A stretch of DNA of 64,000 bases, from contig CM029114.1 of the NCBI GenBank assembly GCA_016859345.1, positions 17,370,001 to 17,434,000 of the forward strand. The letters are read 5' to 3'. Both the position numbers and the translations under genes were made by a program. The DNA comes from Istiophorus platypterus (taxonomy: Eukaryota; Chordata; Actinopteri; Istiophoriformes; Istiophoridae). Positions 24,284 through 36,559 of this stretch are shown here, in pieces (the first letter of the stretch is position 1; every line of letters starts with the position of its first letter). Below the pieces are notes generated by a model. The model worked only from the letters and a program-made list of their open reading frames with translations, was not told the DNA's origin and did no database searches.

Positions 24284-27200
24284 CTCAGCGGGATGTGTGT
24301 TTCATGCATGATGTGGATATTACATTAAACAGTTTTAGTACAAAAATGAATAAGCCGTACAAAATGACTCCTCTGTAACGCTCCCATTTTACCGTCTCTG
24401 CTCAGAGATTACGCACAGAAAACCGGCTGCTGAAGCAGAGGATTGAGACGCTGGAGAAGGTAAGAGATGGCCTTTGATTCCAGCTAATCTAAATGCTAAT
24501 AGGAATCGGTTTTATGCAGCATCACTGAGATGAAATAGCCGGACTGCTCTGCAGAAGGCCCTTCACATTTTATTCAGATGTGGTTAAGCACTGTAATGAG
24601 CTGATGCTGCAGGTTTAAATTTGTGAGCTCATTTTCTGTTACTGGTTTTCTTACCCTGAAGAGCTTGTTTGTGTATATGTGTGTGTGTTCGTATGTGGGT
24701 GTGGATGCTTGTGATGGGTCCTATTTGCACACAAGGCTTTTTTTCCCTCCGTTCCAAGAGTCTGCCATTTTTTATCTTCTCCTCGTCTATAAAGTACTTT
24801 TTTCTGGTTGAGCTCACTGCTGCCTCTTTTTTTCTTCACAATCTTCTCTGCACTTCCCTACATTTGTTTCAAATGATTGGTTCATCGATCTATGATCCCT
24901 TCTTTCTTCTCCTTGCATATCCTCTTGGGTTTGGTTGTGGTTTATCCTTCCTGGTATCCCACTGTCTTTCACTCTCTTCATCTCTTTTTTTTCATCGTCT
25001 TGTTCCTCTCCTTTGTTGCGCTGTAGGAGAGTGCTGCTCTGGCAGACAGACTGATACAGGTAGAGTACTGTAAACCCCTTTCCCACTGACCTTGCGGTCC
25101 CCCTCCTCTTTCTGCTCTCCTGCAATGCTTCTCTCCACCTTGTTAACAATAACCAGTGAGAAGTGCATGACAGAATATTGGTGTTGTATATAAGTTCAGG
25201 CTCCAAGACCGTCCTGTAGTCTCAGAGTGCATGTACTACTATTTATCCATGATGGAAATTTTAATATGAGGTTGTACAATCCCTGCATGTGGCATGTACT
25301 ATTACATTTTTTTATAATTATAAATACCTGTTTTTTTTCTTGTTTGTTTTTCTTTCTTTTATATTTTAGACATATTGAGAAACACACTTATTTGCTTTAT
25401 TGTGGAGAGTTGGATAGGAGTCAGGACGTCCCTATTTAAATGTAAAGCTACCACCAGAAGACAATTAGCTAAGATTAGCAGAAAGACTGGAAACAAGGGT
25501 TAGTTCTCTCTACAAGTAACAAAATTCGCCTACCAGCACATGTAAAGCTCAATATTTTCCATTTTATATCCTGTCTGTTGGATTTTTACAAAAACCAAAG
25601 CGTTAAAACGACAAGTTGTGGTTCTATAGGGCCAGTTATGAATGTTTCTTGGCTGTCTGCAGTCCCAGAAAAGCCTATAAAATTATTAAACAAATACAAA
25701 ATAGATATTCCATGTCCATCCACAAGCTTTAGAGTTGCTTGCAAATGGATTTTGTTACTTACACACTGACCCAATCTATCAGGTATTAGTCTTCTAAACT
25801 AACTCTCAGCAAGAAAGTGAATAAACTTATTTTATGAAATGTTGAACCTTTTTAGGCTTAGAAAGTTTGTCATGTACAATGTAGCAAAGTTTCCCTTAAG
25901 CATAATACAGAATTACCCTTTTCCCTACATTGGTATACAGTCTGCATTAAAGTTTAAATTCCACACCTATTCCTGACCCCTGTCCTGTTCTGACCTGTTG
26001 TTTACAGGGTCAGGTGACGAGGGCACAGGAAGCAGAGGAGAACTATGTGATCAAGCGTGAGCTGGCGGTGGTAAGGCAGCAGTGCAACACAGCAAGCGAG
26101 AGCCTCGAGAAAGCACAGGACACCATCAGAGAGCTGCAGCAGCAGAAGGTAAACAACCCCCCAGAAACTGCACACAAACACTACGTGGACAATATGAACA
26201 ATTTCTCTGTGGAATCTATTAGGGAACAGGTCAAAGTCATCATTAGGTCAAGAGATAGTTAACAGATTTCACAATCTGAGCTGTGAAATCACATCCTGAT
26301 TTAGACAGAAAAAGACAAAACTAAAAAGTCCTAATAGTGTGAAAATAAAAAAATATGGTAAAACCCATTTTTCCTAACTTACTTTAAGGAATTTTTGGGA
26401 AATACATTATTATTCTCTCTCATTTAGGTGGAAATTAAATCCACTCTCATGCCTGCTGGTTAAATGTAAAAATACAGCTTAATTTAGCATTAAAGACTGG
26501 AATGAGGTTGAGACAGCTAGTCTGGCTCGTCCGAATGTCAAAAAATCCAGCTACCAGCACCTCTAAAACTCAGTAACGACACTAATCCACATACAACAGT
26601 AATGTTGTTTTTTGCATTTTATGTGGATTAAACAAACAGACAGAGCAAGGCTTCCTGTTTCCCAAGTCAACCACCTGTTTTCTCCAGCTTAATATTTAAC
26701 ATACAGACATGAGCGTTGCATCAGTCTTCTCAAGTCCTTTAATAACAAGCATAACATTGGCAGATAATTTGCCCAAGAAAGGTCAGACTTGTCTTAAAGA
26801 TGTCAAGTAATCTTACAACATACAGTTTGTCAGTGGTCAGATTTAGAGCTGCCAGTGTTCGACTTGAATGAACTAATTGCGAAACTGATTGTCTTAAGAC
26901 TTCGGTGGAAATTTGTAGAAGTTTAAATGTATGCAACACAAACCACCAAAACACAAGATCTGTTTTGCAACCCAACCACAGGGAAGGTGTGTTTGTCCTG
27001 ACAACAAGACCAGAACTTTTCAATACATAGTTATTTTTTTGCATATTAGACATCAATGTTTAGCAGACTGCCTCATATTTTTGACATATAGCAGTTGTAC
27101 AGCTGTTATGACTCCATCAATTAATTTTATATTACATTTACTTATTAGTTTGTCATGTAAAGAGTCTTTGAGCATTTAAAAAAGCACTCTGTAAATAAGA

Positions 27201-30200
27201 TATATTATTGCCCTTAGTGAGAGTATAGGAAGAATTCAGTTATGGACAGAAGGAGATTAACAAAAGAGGAAATGACTACAAAATATGAAGGTTTTCACAA
27301 CAAGAACACATACGAAAAAAGGGAGATCATTTAGGATGCAGTTTGTTGTAGATTATTGTACAGTATTCTGTGAAATTCAGGCAACAAGAGTAACCAGGAG
27401 TAATGCAGCAGTACAACATGAAAACAGAAACTAATGCCATCAGCAACCTGAAAAGTTTCTGCTCCTTTTTCATTATCGTTCCAGCACTGCTAAGACGAGC
27501 ATTCAAAACCTTTAAACGCCCTGACAGCAGAAAGTCAGTACTTTAACCTCTTCGTCACCATTTCATTTGAAACTCAATGTGCTGGAATAGAGTTAAAAAT
27601 GTGAGACCCATCCCTTTTTTTGGGCCTTTATTTAAAATGCTTAAAGTACAATTTGCTAGTAATATTTTTGTTTCCATGTAAAGATGTTTTTCTACACTGT
27701 AGTATTGTCACGTTTACTAAAGTGAAGCAGCTGAAAACTCTCTGACTGTGGATTTTGAAAGAGTGGTATATATGTCATCGAGACTGAATATTCTTTTATG
27801 CATCTACGTGATTTATGGTGTTACGATATAATAATATATGATGCTGTTGGTGGTCAAATTAATCAGGAATATGTTAGTCATAGTATCTCTAATTTGGGAA
27901 GAGCGCGCAGGGGCTGCTGTTAAGTTATTTTTCTACATGCACTAGCAGCTGTTTGTAATGAACATGTCAGTGATAGAAAGAATGCCTGTTCTTTGTAAAC
28001 CCTTGTGGTCAGTGGTCATCATAACAGTTACAATTCATCTCAGCAAATGACAATATAATCTGTGACAAAATTCATGCATTGTACTTCTCTTTTTTTCTGT
28101 GCGACGTACATTTACACAGAATGAAGAGCAAGCAAAAGATGTGCTTACTTAAAAAAAGAAAATACAAGAGTTGATATTTAGGCAGTATAAAGAGTGTCAT
28201 TGTGAGAAGTCATTTTATTCCAGCTCAGATTGACAGCATCCATCACCCACCAGAGTTCACACACCCTCAGACACACACAGTTCTCTGTGATAACCCACAA
28301 CGAGACACACAAAATGACAAATCGAGACTCTTTCACTCACGCTATGTACTTGCCCAATTTCAGGCTTTTGTATTTTGCTTCGTAGGAAAGTATTTTTTCC
28401 ACTCAGCCTTCTCTGTTTTTCTTGCTGCTCTCACACCCCTCACTTTGTAGTTTTACTTTAATGTGGTGACATGAAAATGTACAGTAGCTTTGTATATTCT
28501 GACATCATTCTGAGTCATTGGTGCAAGAGTGCCTCTTGATACCCACTTCATTTTGTTGATACGCAGTTCTGAAGCTGGGCTGCTGTAAAGACGTGCTAAC
28601 TGCTGGGAACAGCAGTCACGGAGCAGAAAAATCGACCCACACTGTTCAGGCCCTTGGACAAAATCAAAAGCCTTTAACATGTTTCGTTTTTGTTGCCGTA
28701 TGCAGATAATCATGACCAAGGTTAAAGTGCCATGTTGCAACTGATGCTATTGATTTATTTTTTGCAGAAATGAGGAATGATGCAATAACTCCTGTTTGCT
28801 TTACGGCTGCAGCCAAGGAAACAAATGTATTGCTGCAAATTTCCTGCTGCTTTCCCCAAATGTAGCTTGTGTGCAGAAAACCTATTCTCCACACTGATGA
28901 CAATGTTAGCTCTCAGGAAAAAAATTACAAAGGGCTTGCAAGGATTAAGGTGTCCATGACTGTGCGAATGGCTGGTTTGCAGTCAGATTTCTCAGCAGTA
29001 GAAACAAAAGGCATAGAGAGAGATACAAAGGCAGAATTCACACCTAGTGAAGCACTGTGGTAATCCTAGCTGAGCTGAGCCCCAAGTCAGCTAGTCTACA
29101 CATGACAATAAAATGAAAACGGACCCAAACAAGGTCCACCAATTCCTGTGGTCATCAGACAAATTTTCTCAGTAACTAGGAAATATCTGCACAGAAACAT
29201 ATCTCAAAAAAGCTGCTCAATAATATGATCGAGGTTTGTGCCAAGCCCCACTGGGCTGGGATGCAGAACACCGGGGTAACACCAGTGACGTTTTGTTTCA
29301 GTATACAGAGCCGTTTGTGAGCAGCCTACAGACCCAGCTGGAGCAGTCCAGACTACGAGAGGCTGAGCTGCTCGGCGCATTGAAGGAAATGCAAGACAAA
29401 GTGCTGGACTTGGAGAAGGTGGGTTAACAAAAATACTTCTTAGTGTGTGAGAGAAAACAGGGTGTGAATAGAGTGTGAACAGAAATTGCATGCATGGATG
29501 TTAATGTGTTAGGGTATGTTACTGCAAATTTAACAGCAAAAGTGTTAATCCAGACAATGGTGGTTTTAAGCTTTCGATTTTACTTCTTGAGACGTTACAA
29601 CAGCTCTTCTTCCTTTCGATGGTGGCTTTACTGTGATGTACACTTAAAAGTTAGAAAAGGCAATTATGTGTCCGTCAGTGTTGGCTTATGTGACTGTTCC
29701 CACAACCCCTGGTTTTTAGTCAACTTCACAGCTCCATGGCATCTGTCTGTTGGCTAATTGTTCCACCACTCAAACTGAAATATCTCTGCAACTATTGGAT
29801 GGATTGCCATGAAATTTGGAACTGGCATTCATGGTCATGAATCTCACGGACTTTGGTGATCCCCTAACTTTTCCTCCAGCAGCATCAGCAGGTTTACTTT
29901 TGGGGTTTTGAGTGAAATGTCTCCACAACTATTTGATAGATTGCCATGAAGTATGGTATAGATATATTCCTGTTGGCTTCACGATCAATTGTAACAACTT
30001 ACCCCTTAACCTTTCCTCTACTGCCATCATCACATCCATTTACCACTAAATGCAAAGTCAAGCAGACTTTGCATTTAGTGGTGAATGGAAAATGTTAGCA
30101 TGCTAACATACTAAATTAAGATGATCAAAAAATGGCAACATTAAAGTTATAATACTTTCATAAAGGTGCACTGTTGAGATTTCTCATGAATAAACTAAAG

Positions 30201-32177
30201 TAACTACATGATTACATTCAGTATTACTTACTAAAATCCATTGTGTGTATCCTTGAGTGCATTTCCATTCTCATACAACATCCACACAGAGCCGCTAGCA
30301 TGGCTGCAGACAGTTTAGTCTTGTTAAATTGTATTCATAAAATGTTTTTCCATCCAGAGGAGCAGCTGCCTTCCTGATGAGAACAACATGGCGGCTCTGC
30401 AGGAGGAGGTGAAGCAGATGAAGCTGAGGGAGCTGGAGACGCTGCGCTCCTTCAGAGAGATGCAGGACACTGTCACTGAGCTCAACCAGCGCTGGCAGGT
30501 AACACACACAAACCTGTGCTTTTTCTTGATAAACTACATGTGTGTACATGTTCATGAGCCCCACCTGTACACCTGTTGACTGTTCACTCTGTTTCTACAG
30601 CATCATATGTCCCGTGGCAGCAGCACGGGTGGTGGGGGTGGCCACTGGAAGGAATCGCCCAAGAAGAACGCCATGAACGAACTGCAGGACAAACTGATGA
30701 CGGTCAGACTGAGGGAGGCCCAGGCCCAGGCAGAGCTCCGAGAGGTCAAACTAAAAGCCCTGCAACTGGAGAGCCAGGTCAGAATGACACACTGCACAGC
30801 TACACAGTGTCAGCCAGTCATAGACGCAATAAAAACAGTCAAGTCCTTTTCTTACAATCACAGATATATGGTGCAAAAAGGAGGTTCCCTACAATTAGTT
30901 ACAAGCGTTTTATCAGAGCAATGTAAATAAAAATGATAATAGCAGTTCATCCCTGGAGGGTCAGGATAATGCTGCAAATAATTAAAATAATAATTATTAT
31001 AATAAAAAATGACATATGCTACTTTCTTTTTTATCCTCTCTGGTTCTTACCGATTAGTGAAATTATCAATAAAGAAATTAAAGGTGAGTTAATTATTATC
31101 AACTGTAAATTGAATATATTTTGGTCTCTGATTGTTCATTGGACAAAATGAGTCACTTCAAGATGTTACTTTAAGCTCTAGAGGGTGCTGATTGACTTTT
31201 TTTTCCCCTAATTTTCTTAGATTTCACAGACTAAATTATTAATTAATCAGGAAAACATTTTTAAGGACCCTGTTCAGCCACTCAGCTTTTACGTCCTTCT
31301 CTCTAGAACCAGATCCACAGCAAGCTGATTGGTCGTCACGAGCAGGAACGCTCCGCTCTGCAGGACCGGCTCCAGATGCTGGCCAATCAAAACAAAGCTC
31401 TACAGACCCAACTCAACGAGATGAAAAGGAAGCAGGCGGAGTCTGACTGCAAGGTCTGAATGGGGTGGAGAGGGAGGAGGAAGAGGAGTCAGCAAGAGGG
31501 GGAAAATGGAACATGAGAGAGAGCCTGATTGATGGGGAGAGGAACATTTTCCTGATTCAGCTTAATGAAATGTCAAAGATATGAACATAGAGTAGTGAGA
31601 CAGTAATAAGTTGATGGAAGAAAAGCAACAAATGGGAAAAACAGGGATAAAAGAGAAGATGATAAAAAAAAGAAAATAGTTAAGGAATGGGCAGAATCTG
31701 GCTATATTAAATGGGGATGCAAATCCACAGAAGAAAGACTGATGCAATGCAAGATGCCTGGAATGAGAGCAGGACGCAGAGAGAGGGACTGGGACAGTTT
31801 ATGGTTCATCATCAATATCACTGAAAATCAGTATGTTATTGTCATCCCAAGTGTTCAGCTATTGAGAATGAAATGTCATAATCTCTCCCCTTCTTTCTTT
31901 CCACTCCCCTCCCTCTCCCCTTATCCACGTAGAGTAAAGAAGAGGTGATGGCAGTGAGACTGAGGGAAGCAGACAGTATGGCTGCTGTGGCTGAGCTCAG
32001 GCAGAAGATCGCTGAACTCGAGATACAGGTGTGTGTTGGTCTACCTGCGTGTCTGCAGGGATGCGGTTATTGTGTACGTGCGTATAATTTGTGCAAGTAG
32101 AAATTTGGATCCATGTGTAGAGTCAGTGAAATGATTGTTTTAACAGTATTGTAACAGTAAAGAGACTCTGACCTTAG

Positions 32178-32228
<51 letters not shown>

Positions 32229-35200
32229 AAATGTGTTTTTCAGAAGGAGGAGGGGCTGATCCAGGGCCAGCTGAACCACTCAGACTCCAGACAGTACATC
32301 ACCCAGCTCAGGGACCAGATCGCTGAGCTCAAGAACGAGGTTGGATACACACACATTTAGTCCAAAAAGTACACTGTTTCATAAGAGATGTGGCACAACA
32401 CATGTGTTTTCCATCACCCTCTTACTGTCCATCCTAGAACTGAAAGTTGATTACCTGGTCAGTTGATAATTTGGAAATCCATTTAAGTAATTTTTGAAGT
32501 TAAAAAGTGACAAATACTCCACAATTACATCCTCTCAAATGCGAGGCTTTGCTGCTTAGTTTGCTGTATATTTTAGAGCCGGCTATATATGGAAAGCAAT
32601 GAAAAGATGTCCCAATTTCTGGGAAATTGTGACAAGCATTTTTTTCGCATTTTTCTGATGTTTTAGCTCAAATCATTCATCAAGAAAATAATTGTCAGAT
32701 TAATCCATAATAAAAATATTCAAAATTTGTAGCCCTTCAACCTGTCAGATCCCCCGAAAATATGGAAAAAACAGCAAAGAATATAATCAAGGCAGAAATT
32801 GAACCTTTGTAGCCTGATAATCATGCTAACTGGCTATTTTGTTTCACTTAATTTGTTCAGTCGGACGTTGTTAGCTGATTTCTTGTTGGTGTGTGGGTGG
32901 GCTCTTTTGTTTTGCCCGACCTAATCAGTGGCTAGTGATGTATCCATCCCGTTGACATTATTTTCAAATAACGCAGACACTGCCGTGACAGTTAGCAGGA
33001 GAATTGACCCAAAACTTTTCTCATCAATCAAAGAAATATGTTGTTATGACATGGAAATAAGAGGTTATGCCTCTTACAATCCAATAACTTGTAGAGTTCC
33101 TGTTACCATTTTTCTGTCATGCTGAATATAGTTAGCGAGCTATGTAGGAATAGAGCATCTCTCTTAATCTTACTAATATCTGATTGGTCAACTGTTTCTC
33201 TAGCTGGCAGCAACAGCTGTTAATAGGCTCAATGCCAGAACTATTTGACTCCCAAGAGACTGATGATGTGAAATGTAGTTTAGCTCCCTGAAAATGTTTT
33301 CTTGTGTCTCATGTCTAGTTTGCTTAAAGCAATTTCTAACATTTTAAATGCTTGTGGCTATGATTTATTAGTGATGGCACATAAGATAAATACACATGCA
33401 CATAGATTTTCTGCAGCCTTGGTAACCATCACAAAAAATCTTGTCAGCTACATGCAGCTTCACAACAGACACCACTTCCACCTTGACACACTCACAGTTT
33501 GGTCTTTCTTGTAATATGAGACCACTGCTCTTCCCCTACCACTCTATTCCCATCATTTGGTTCTCAGTGAACTTTAATTCTGAAAGATGAGTGAGATAGT
33601 TTCAAAGAATAAATGCGTAACAGTGAGATTTTTTTTTTTTTTTGCAGAGGTGAACCCACAGCTGTGTGGCTTCTGTTCACTCAGTCTGGTGCTGTGGGAA
33701 GTTAAAAAGAAATAAATGTTCCTCTTTATTTTCATGTTTTAATTTCATTTAAAATTAAAGAACTTTCCAACATAGTTTTTGAGACAAATTTCTCACCCAA
33801 CAAACATTTAGGGTTTGCTCATTCAGAGAGTAGCAGTGCATGACTATGAGGAAACTGTTTTAACATTTAAGTGAGGGGGTGTGATGAGACAACCCTGCCC
33901 TTTACTGCTCCTCTCCTTTCTTCTCCTCTCCCCGCCTATTTTGAGTTTTATCAGAGCAGTGGTTTTATAAATGAGACTGAAACTTGTGTGAGTACAGATA
34001 AGGGAGCAGTGAACCATTTAGAAAAATCTCAGTATATTGCTCTAAGCGATCACCTTGTGATTTTGAGACATATTGATAGTGCTGATACATAATGACAGTC
34101 TCTATAATGCAGCGGGAACAATTTTACACATATTTATATTGCACGATGTTATTGTGATTCAGCTGGACAAAAATTTTAGTTGCAGATTCTGCAATTTACA
34201 TTTAATATTTTACCAGTTCTCTCTGTTAATTTGATATCAATAGTTTATATTAGAAAAACAAAAATTTAAAAAATGATACAAAAAAGACAGACAAGCGTTT
34301 GCTGTAGGTTGAAGAGTGTCAGACATTAAGAACATTTCATTTGGTTAACCACTGGTTTCCTCCCCCCCCCCCATCCTGCAACTCCCCTAAGTATATGATA
34401 GGGGGAAGACAAAACCTCTGAGATTTGTCATGAGTCACTGTGGTACATGCAAGATGAACACACAAAGAGCATACATGTGTAAATAAACTGTGGCCGTAGC
34501 TGTTTTGTCAGCCAAGAGAAGCCCCCGTTATCTTACAGCTGGAAATAAGCTATGGAAACATGCAAACGCATTTTTATTTTTTTATTTAATTTTTTTTTTT
34601 AATCTTGTTTATGTTTTTTATTTAGTTCTCCCAATTGACAGCATAGTCATATGGGAAACTTACAGTGCTCTGATTTAGCTGGCCCACTGGCCCATTTGCA
34701 CAACCTTAAAATGGTAAGCAGGATGCGGGTCAGTGGGTTTCAAAGGGGTTTTTTCCCACACCAAACAACTGTCAACAAAATTTCCAGCACCTTACATAAA
34801 TGCTTTTGCAAAAGCTCATCTAACAGATTTAACACAATTTCTAGACTATTTACTTCTTAGTTTGTCATTATTTTCAACATTTTAAAAAATAATACTTCCA
34901 AATCCTCAGCTTCTTGCAACTCAGTTGATGTTTTGATACTCACTTGTCAGCTTTGTTGAGTTTCAGAACATCAGTAGAGATGTGAGGAACTAACATCTAC
35001 TCTTACCTTACCTCATATTCTGCAGAGATACTGTTCATTAAGAAAGTATATGGATTGTGTCCGGATGAAACCAGAGGCTTAGAATTGGTTGTACAAGGCT
35101 CTTCCCCCCCGATTGCTCAGTTTGGCTGGTCAGCTTTAGGAGGAGTCCTGATAGTTCCAAACCTCTTCCAGAATAATGGAGGCCACTTTGCTCTTAGGAA

Positions 35201-36559
35201 CTTCAGTGTAGGAGAAATGGGCTTTTTTGTAGCCTTCCTCAGATCTGTGCCTCGACCCACTTTTGTTTCTGAGCTCAGCAGGCAATCAAGCGAAATGGGA
35301 GGCTCAATTTCAAGCGCCATAGCAAACGGCCTGAATATTTGTCAATCCTATATTTCAGGTTTTAATTTCTAAAAATTTGCAAAAATTTCAAAAATTCAAT
35401 TTTCACTTGTCATTATTGTGCATTGAATGTAGATTACTGAGAGAGTAACAAAATTTGAAAAAAGAGAAGCGGTTTGAATACTTTCTGAATGAACTGTATA
35501 CTGATGTACTATAGAGTTCTATGGAAACAAAGCATCATCATCATCATCATCATCCTTGCAGATCTTTCACTCAAAATATGACTATAGACTAACTATAGAT
35601 TACTTATAGACTTATAGATCAAAAAGCTTCTTTTTCTGTTTTCCCTTTAAAATTATACAAAACAACTACATGATCAATAAATGTCTTAACAAGCATGCCT
35701 CTTTCCATTTCTCCTCCACAACGACATAAACAGTGCGCTAAAATTTATTCCCTTTTTATGCCATAGGCCTCCATTCTTGTCTAAAGAGAATTATAAACTC
35801 ATATATATGAAAGGGGCCACACTGTTGCACTGGCTTATCAGTCTTCATTATGGGCACTTTCCTTTGTTTTGAGTCAGTCCTCACTCACGAGAGCACCAAC
35901 TTTGTTTTAATCCACTGATCTAACTAGTCCCCAACAAATTCACAGTTTTCTTCTGTTTGAGTAATATTTGCTACAGTGCCCATCTGTTTAACTGCAAAGG
36001 TCCCTTTTTTTTTTCTTTATTAAGCTCTGAATTTCCAGGCCATTTTTGAAGATATGCATCCTCAATATGATTGAATGTGCCTGGGGCTGAAGCAACAGAC
36101 AGTGTCTTTTCTTTGGATTAATTGATACAAAAGTTACAGGATAATGTTAGCATTAACCTCTTCCTTGTTTTAGCAGAATGAAATATAGACAAAACCCACC
36201 TGTAGGACCCACCAAATTAAAACCTTCTTCTCTGTTTTCAGATCAGGCAGTTGCGAGGGCAGAAGGTGGCCCCTGGCTCCAGGGTCAGTGGTGGAGGCAT
36301 AAGCGCCAACTACCAGGATCTCTGCCTGGCCAGCCCCGCCTCTGCTGAGGGGGACTACCTGAGCTCAGATGAGGACCTTCTCCCCAGCCCGCTGCCTCCC
36401 GGCGCCCTCTACCCCAACCTGTCCGGTCCGTGTCACCCATCTGCCCGCCTCGACAGCGAGGGCAGCACGGACAGCGAGGCGGAGGAGCGCATGCGGACAC
36501 ACCCGGACCCACAGCAGCTGTATGGCAGCATGGTGTGTGCAGAGGGGCTAGATAACTGA
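14990..36559 (+). CDS. evi5l: EVI5-like TBC-domain Rab GTPase-activating protein (856 aa, 19 coding exons)
   Basis: A Rab GAP of the EVI5/EVI5L family, expected to stimulate GTP hydrolysis by Rab GTPases (Rab11, Rab23 and Rab10 are reported for the family) on recycling endosomes, at cilia or during cytokinesis. Coding exons: 14990-15231, 19200-19389, 20146-20370, 21489-21563, 21873-21998, 22182-22325, 22459-22548, 23759-23856, 24192-24252, 24406-24459, 25027-25059, 26008-26148, 29302-29418, 30358-30498, 30601-30777, 31307-31453, 31933-32028, 32244-32339, 36242-36559. All have AG/GT borders and the phases close (2571 nt). The TBC domain spans about residues 145-365, with arginine finger R195 (RRDIAR) and glutamine finger Q232 (YCQG) both kept. 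Coiled coil spans about 390-750; an acidic tail ends EGLDN. LSPDSSS near the N-terminus and the EGLDN end favour EVI5L; parts of the coiled coil (SPKKNAMNELQDKLM) look more like EVI5, so fish evi5b is the alternative. The start is the first in-frame ATG after a stop at 14927. Confidence 0.93.
16930..17316 (+). pseudogene. Possible relic of a transposon-linked MADF-like gene (weak)
   Basis: A 128-codon open frame inside evi5l intron contains FEEMERLCEEIWRYP followed by a disrupted region with KKSWRHSGGMK. The LCEE...YP opening resembles the start of MADF domains found in fish PIF/Harbinger-type companion proteins, but the tyrosine/aspartate-rich middle is missing. No start context or splice logic supports a live gene. 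It may be an old insertion or a chance frame. Confidence 0.2.
20051..20130 (+). repeat. CT-rich tract ahead of evi5l coding exon 3
   Basis: About 80 bases of nearly pure pyrimidine, with an uninterrupted CT run from about 20095, lie just before a C-run and the acceptor at 20145. The tract doubles as an unusually long polypyrimidine tract for the exon starting ELIRKGIPHHF. Confidence 0.85.
21044..21222 (+). repeat. 93-bp direct tandem duplication in evi5l intron
   Basis: A block beginning CCACATCCTATGGAGTG at 21044 recurs at 21137 and continues near-perfectly to CTTACCTACCA. The two copies look identical over their shared length, so the event is recent. The block overlaps the decayed end of a dispersed fish repeat (CCCAAGGTTACGTCTTCAG). 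Confidence 0.9.
22980..23340. mobile_element. Decayed copy of the dispersed CTGCAACTAAT-type repeat
   Basis: Motifs such as ATTAATATTTTCATTGTTGA, TTAATTGACCAATGATT and CGGCTCTAGTA match the ends of the element seen at 6.4 kb, but the interior is poorly kept. Limits are approximate. It lies in the evi5l intron before the exon at 23759. Confidence 0.35.
24253..24280 (+). repeat. (GT)14 microsatellite that begins at a splice donor of evi5l
   Basis: The exon 24192-24252 ends ATCAAG and is followed at once by 14 GT units, so the first GT of the repeat is the 5' splice site. No other donor consensus is present nearby. Confidence 0.9.
29760..30115. mobile_element. Dispersed fish repeat (GGATTGCCATGAAATTTGG type) with an internal hairpin
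   Basis: Internal near-repeats (ATTGGATGGATTGCCATGAA near 29795, then TTTGATAGATTGCCATGAAG near 29932) and phrases such as GACTTTGGTGATCCCCTAAC match a repeat common in teleost introns as I recall it. It contains a near-perfect stem-loop at 30036-30088. A fragment of a similar element may lie near 46780-46860. Confidence 0.5.
32181..32224 (+). repeat. (TG)22 just upstream of an evi5l splice acceptor
   Basis: The repeat ends 19 bases before the acceptor of exon 32244-32339. The intervening sequence, TATAAAATGTGTTTTTCAG, has a short pyrimidine tract. UG repeats at this position are known to bind TDP-43 and weaken acceptors in CFTR exon 9. Confidence 0.9.
32430..32745. mobile_element. Further decayed copy of the dispersed fish repeat in the last evi5l intron
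   Basis: Fragments resembling the ends and interior of the 6.4 kb element are present (CAGTTGATAATTTGGAAATC, AATAATTGTCAGATTAATCC). The rest of the intron to 36241 shows no exon; the ORF at 33302-33514 and others there have no domain. Confidence 0.35.
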
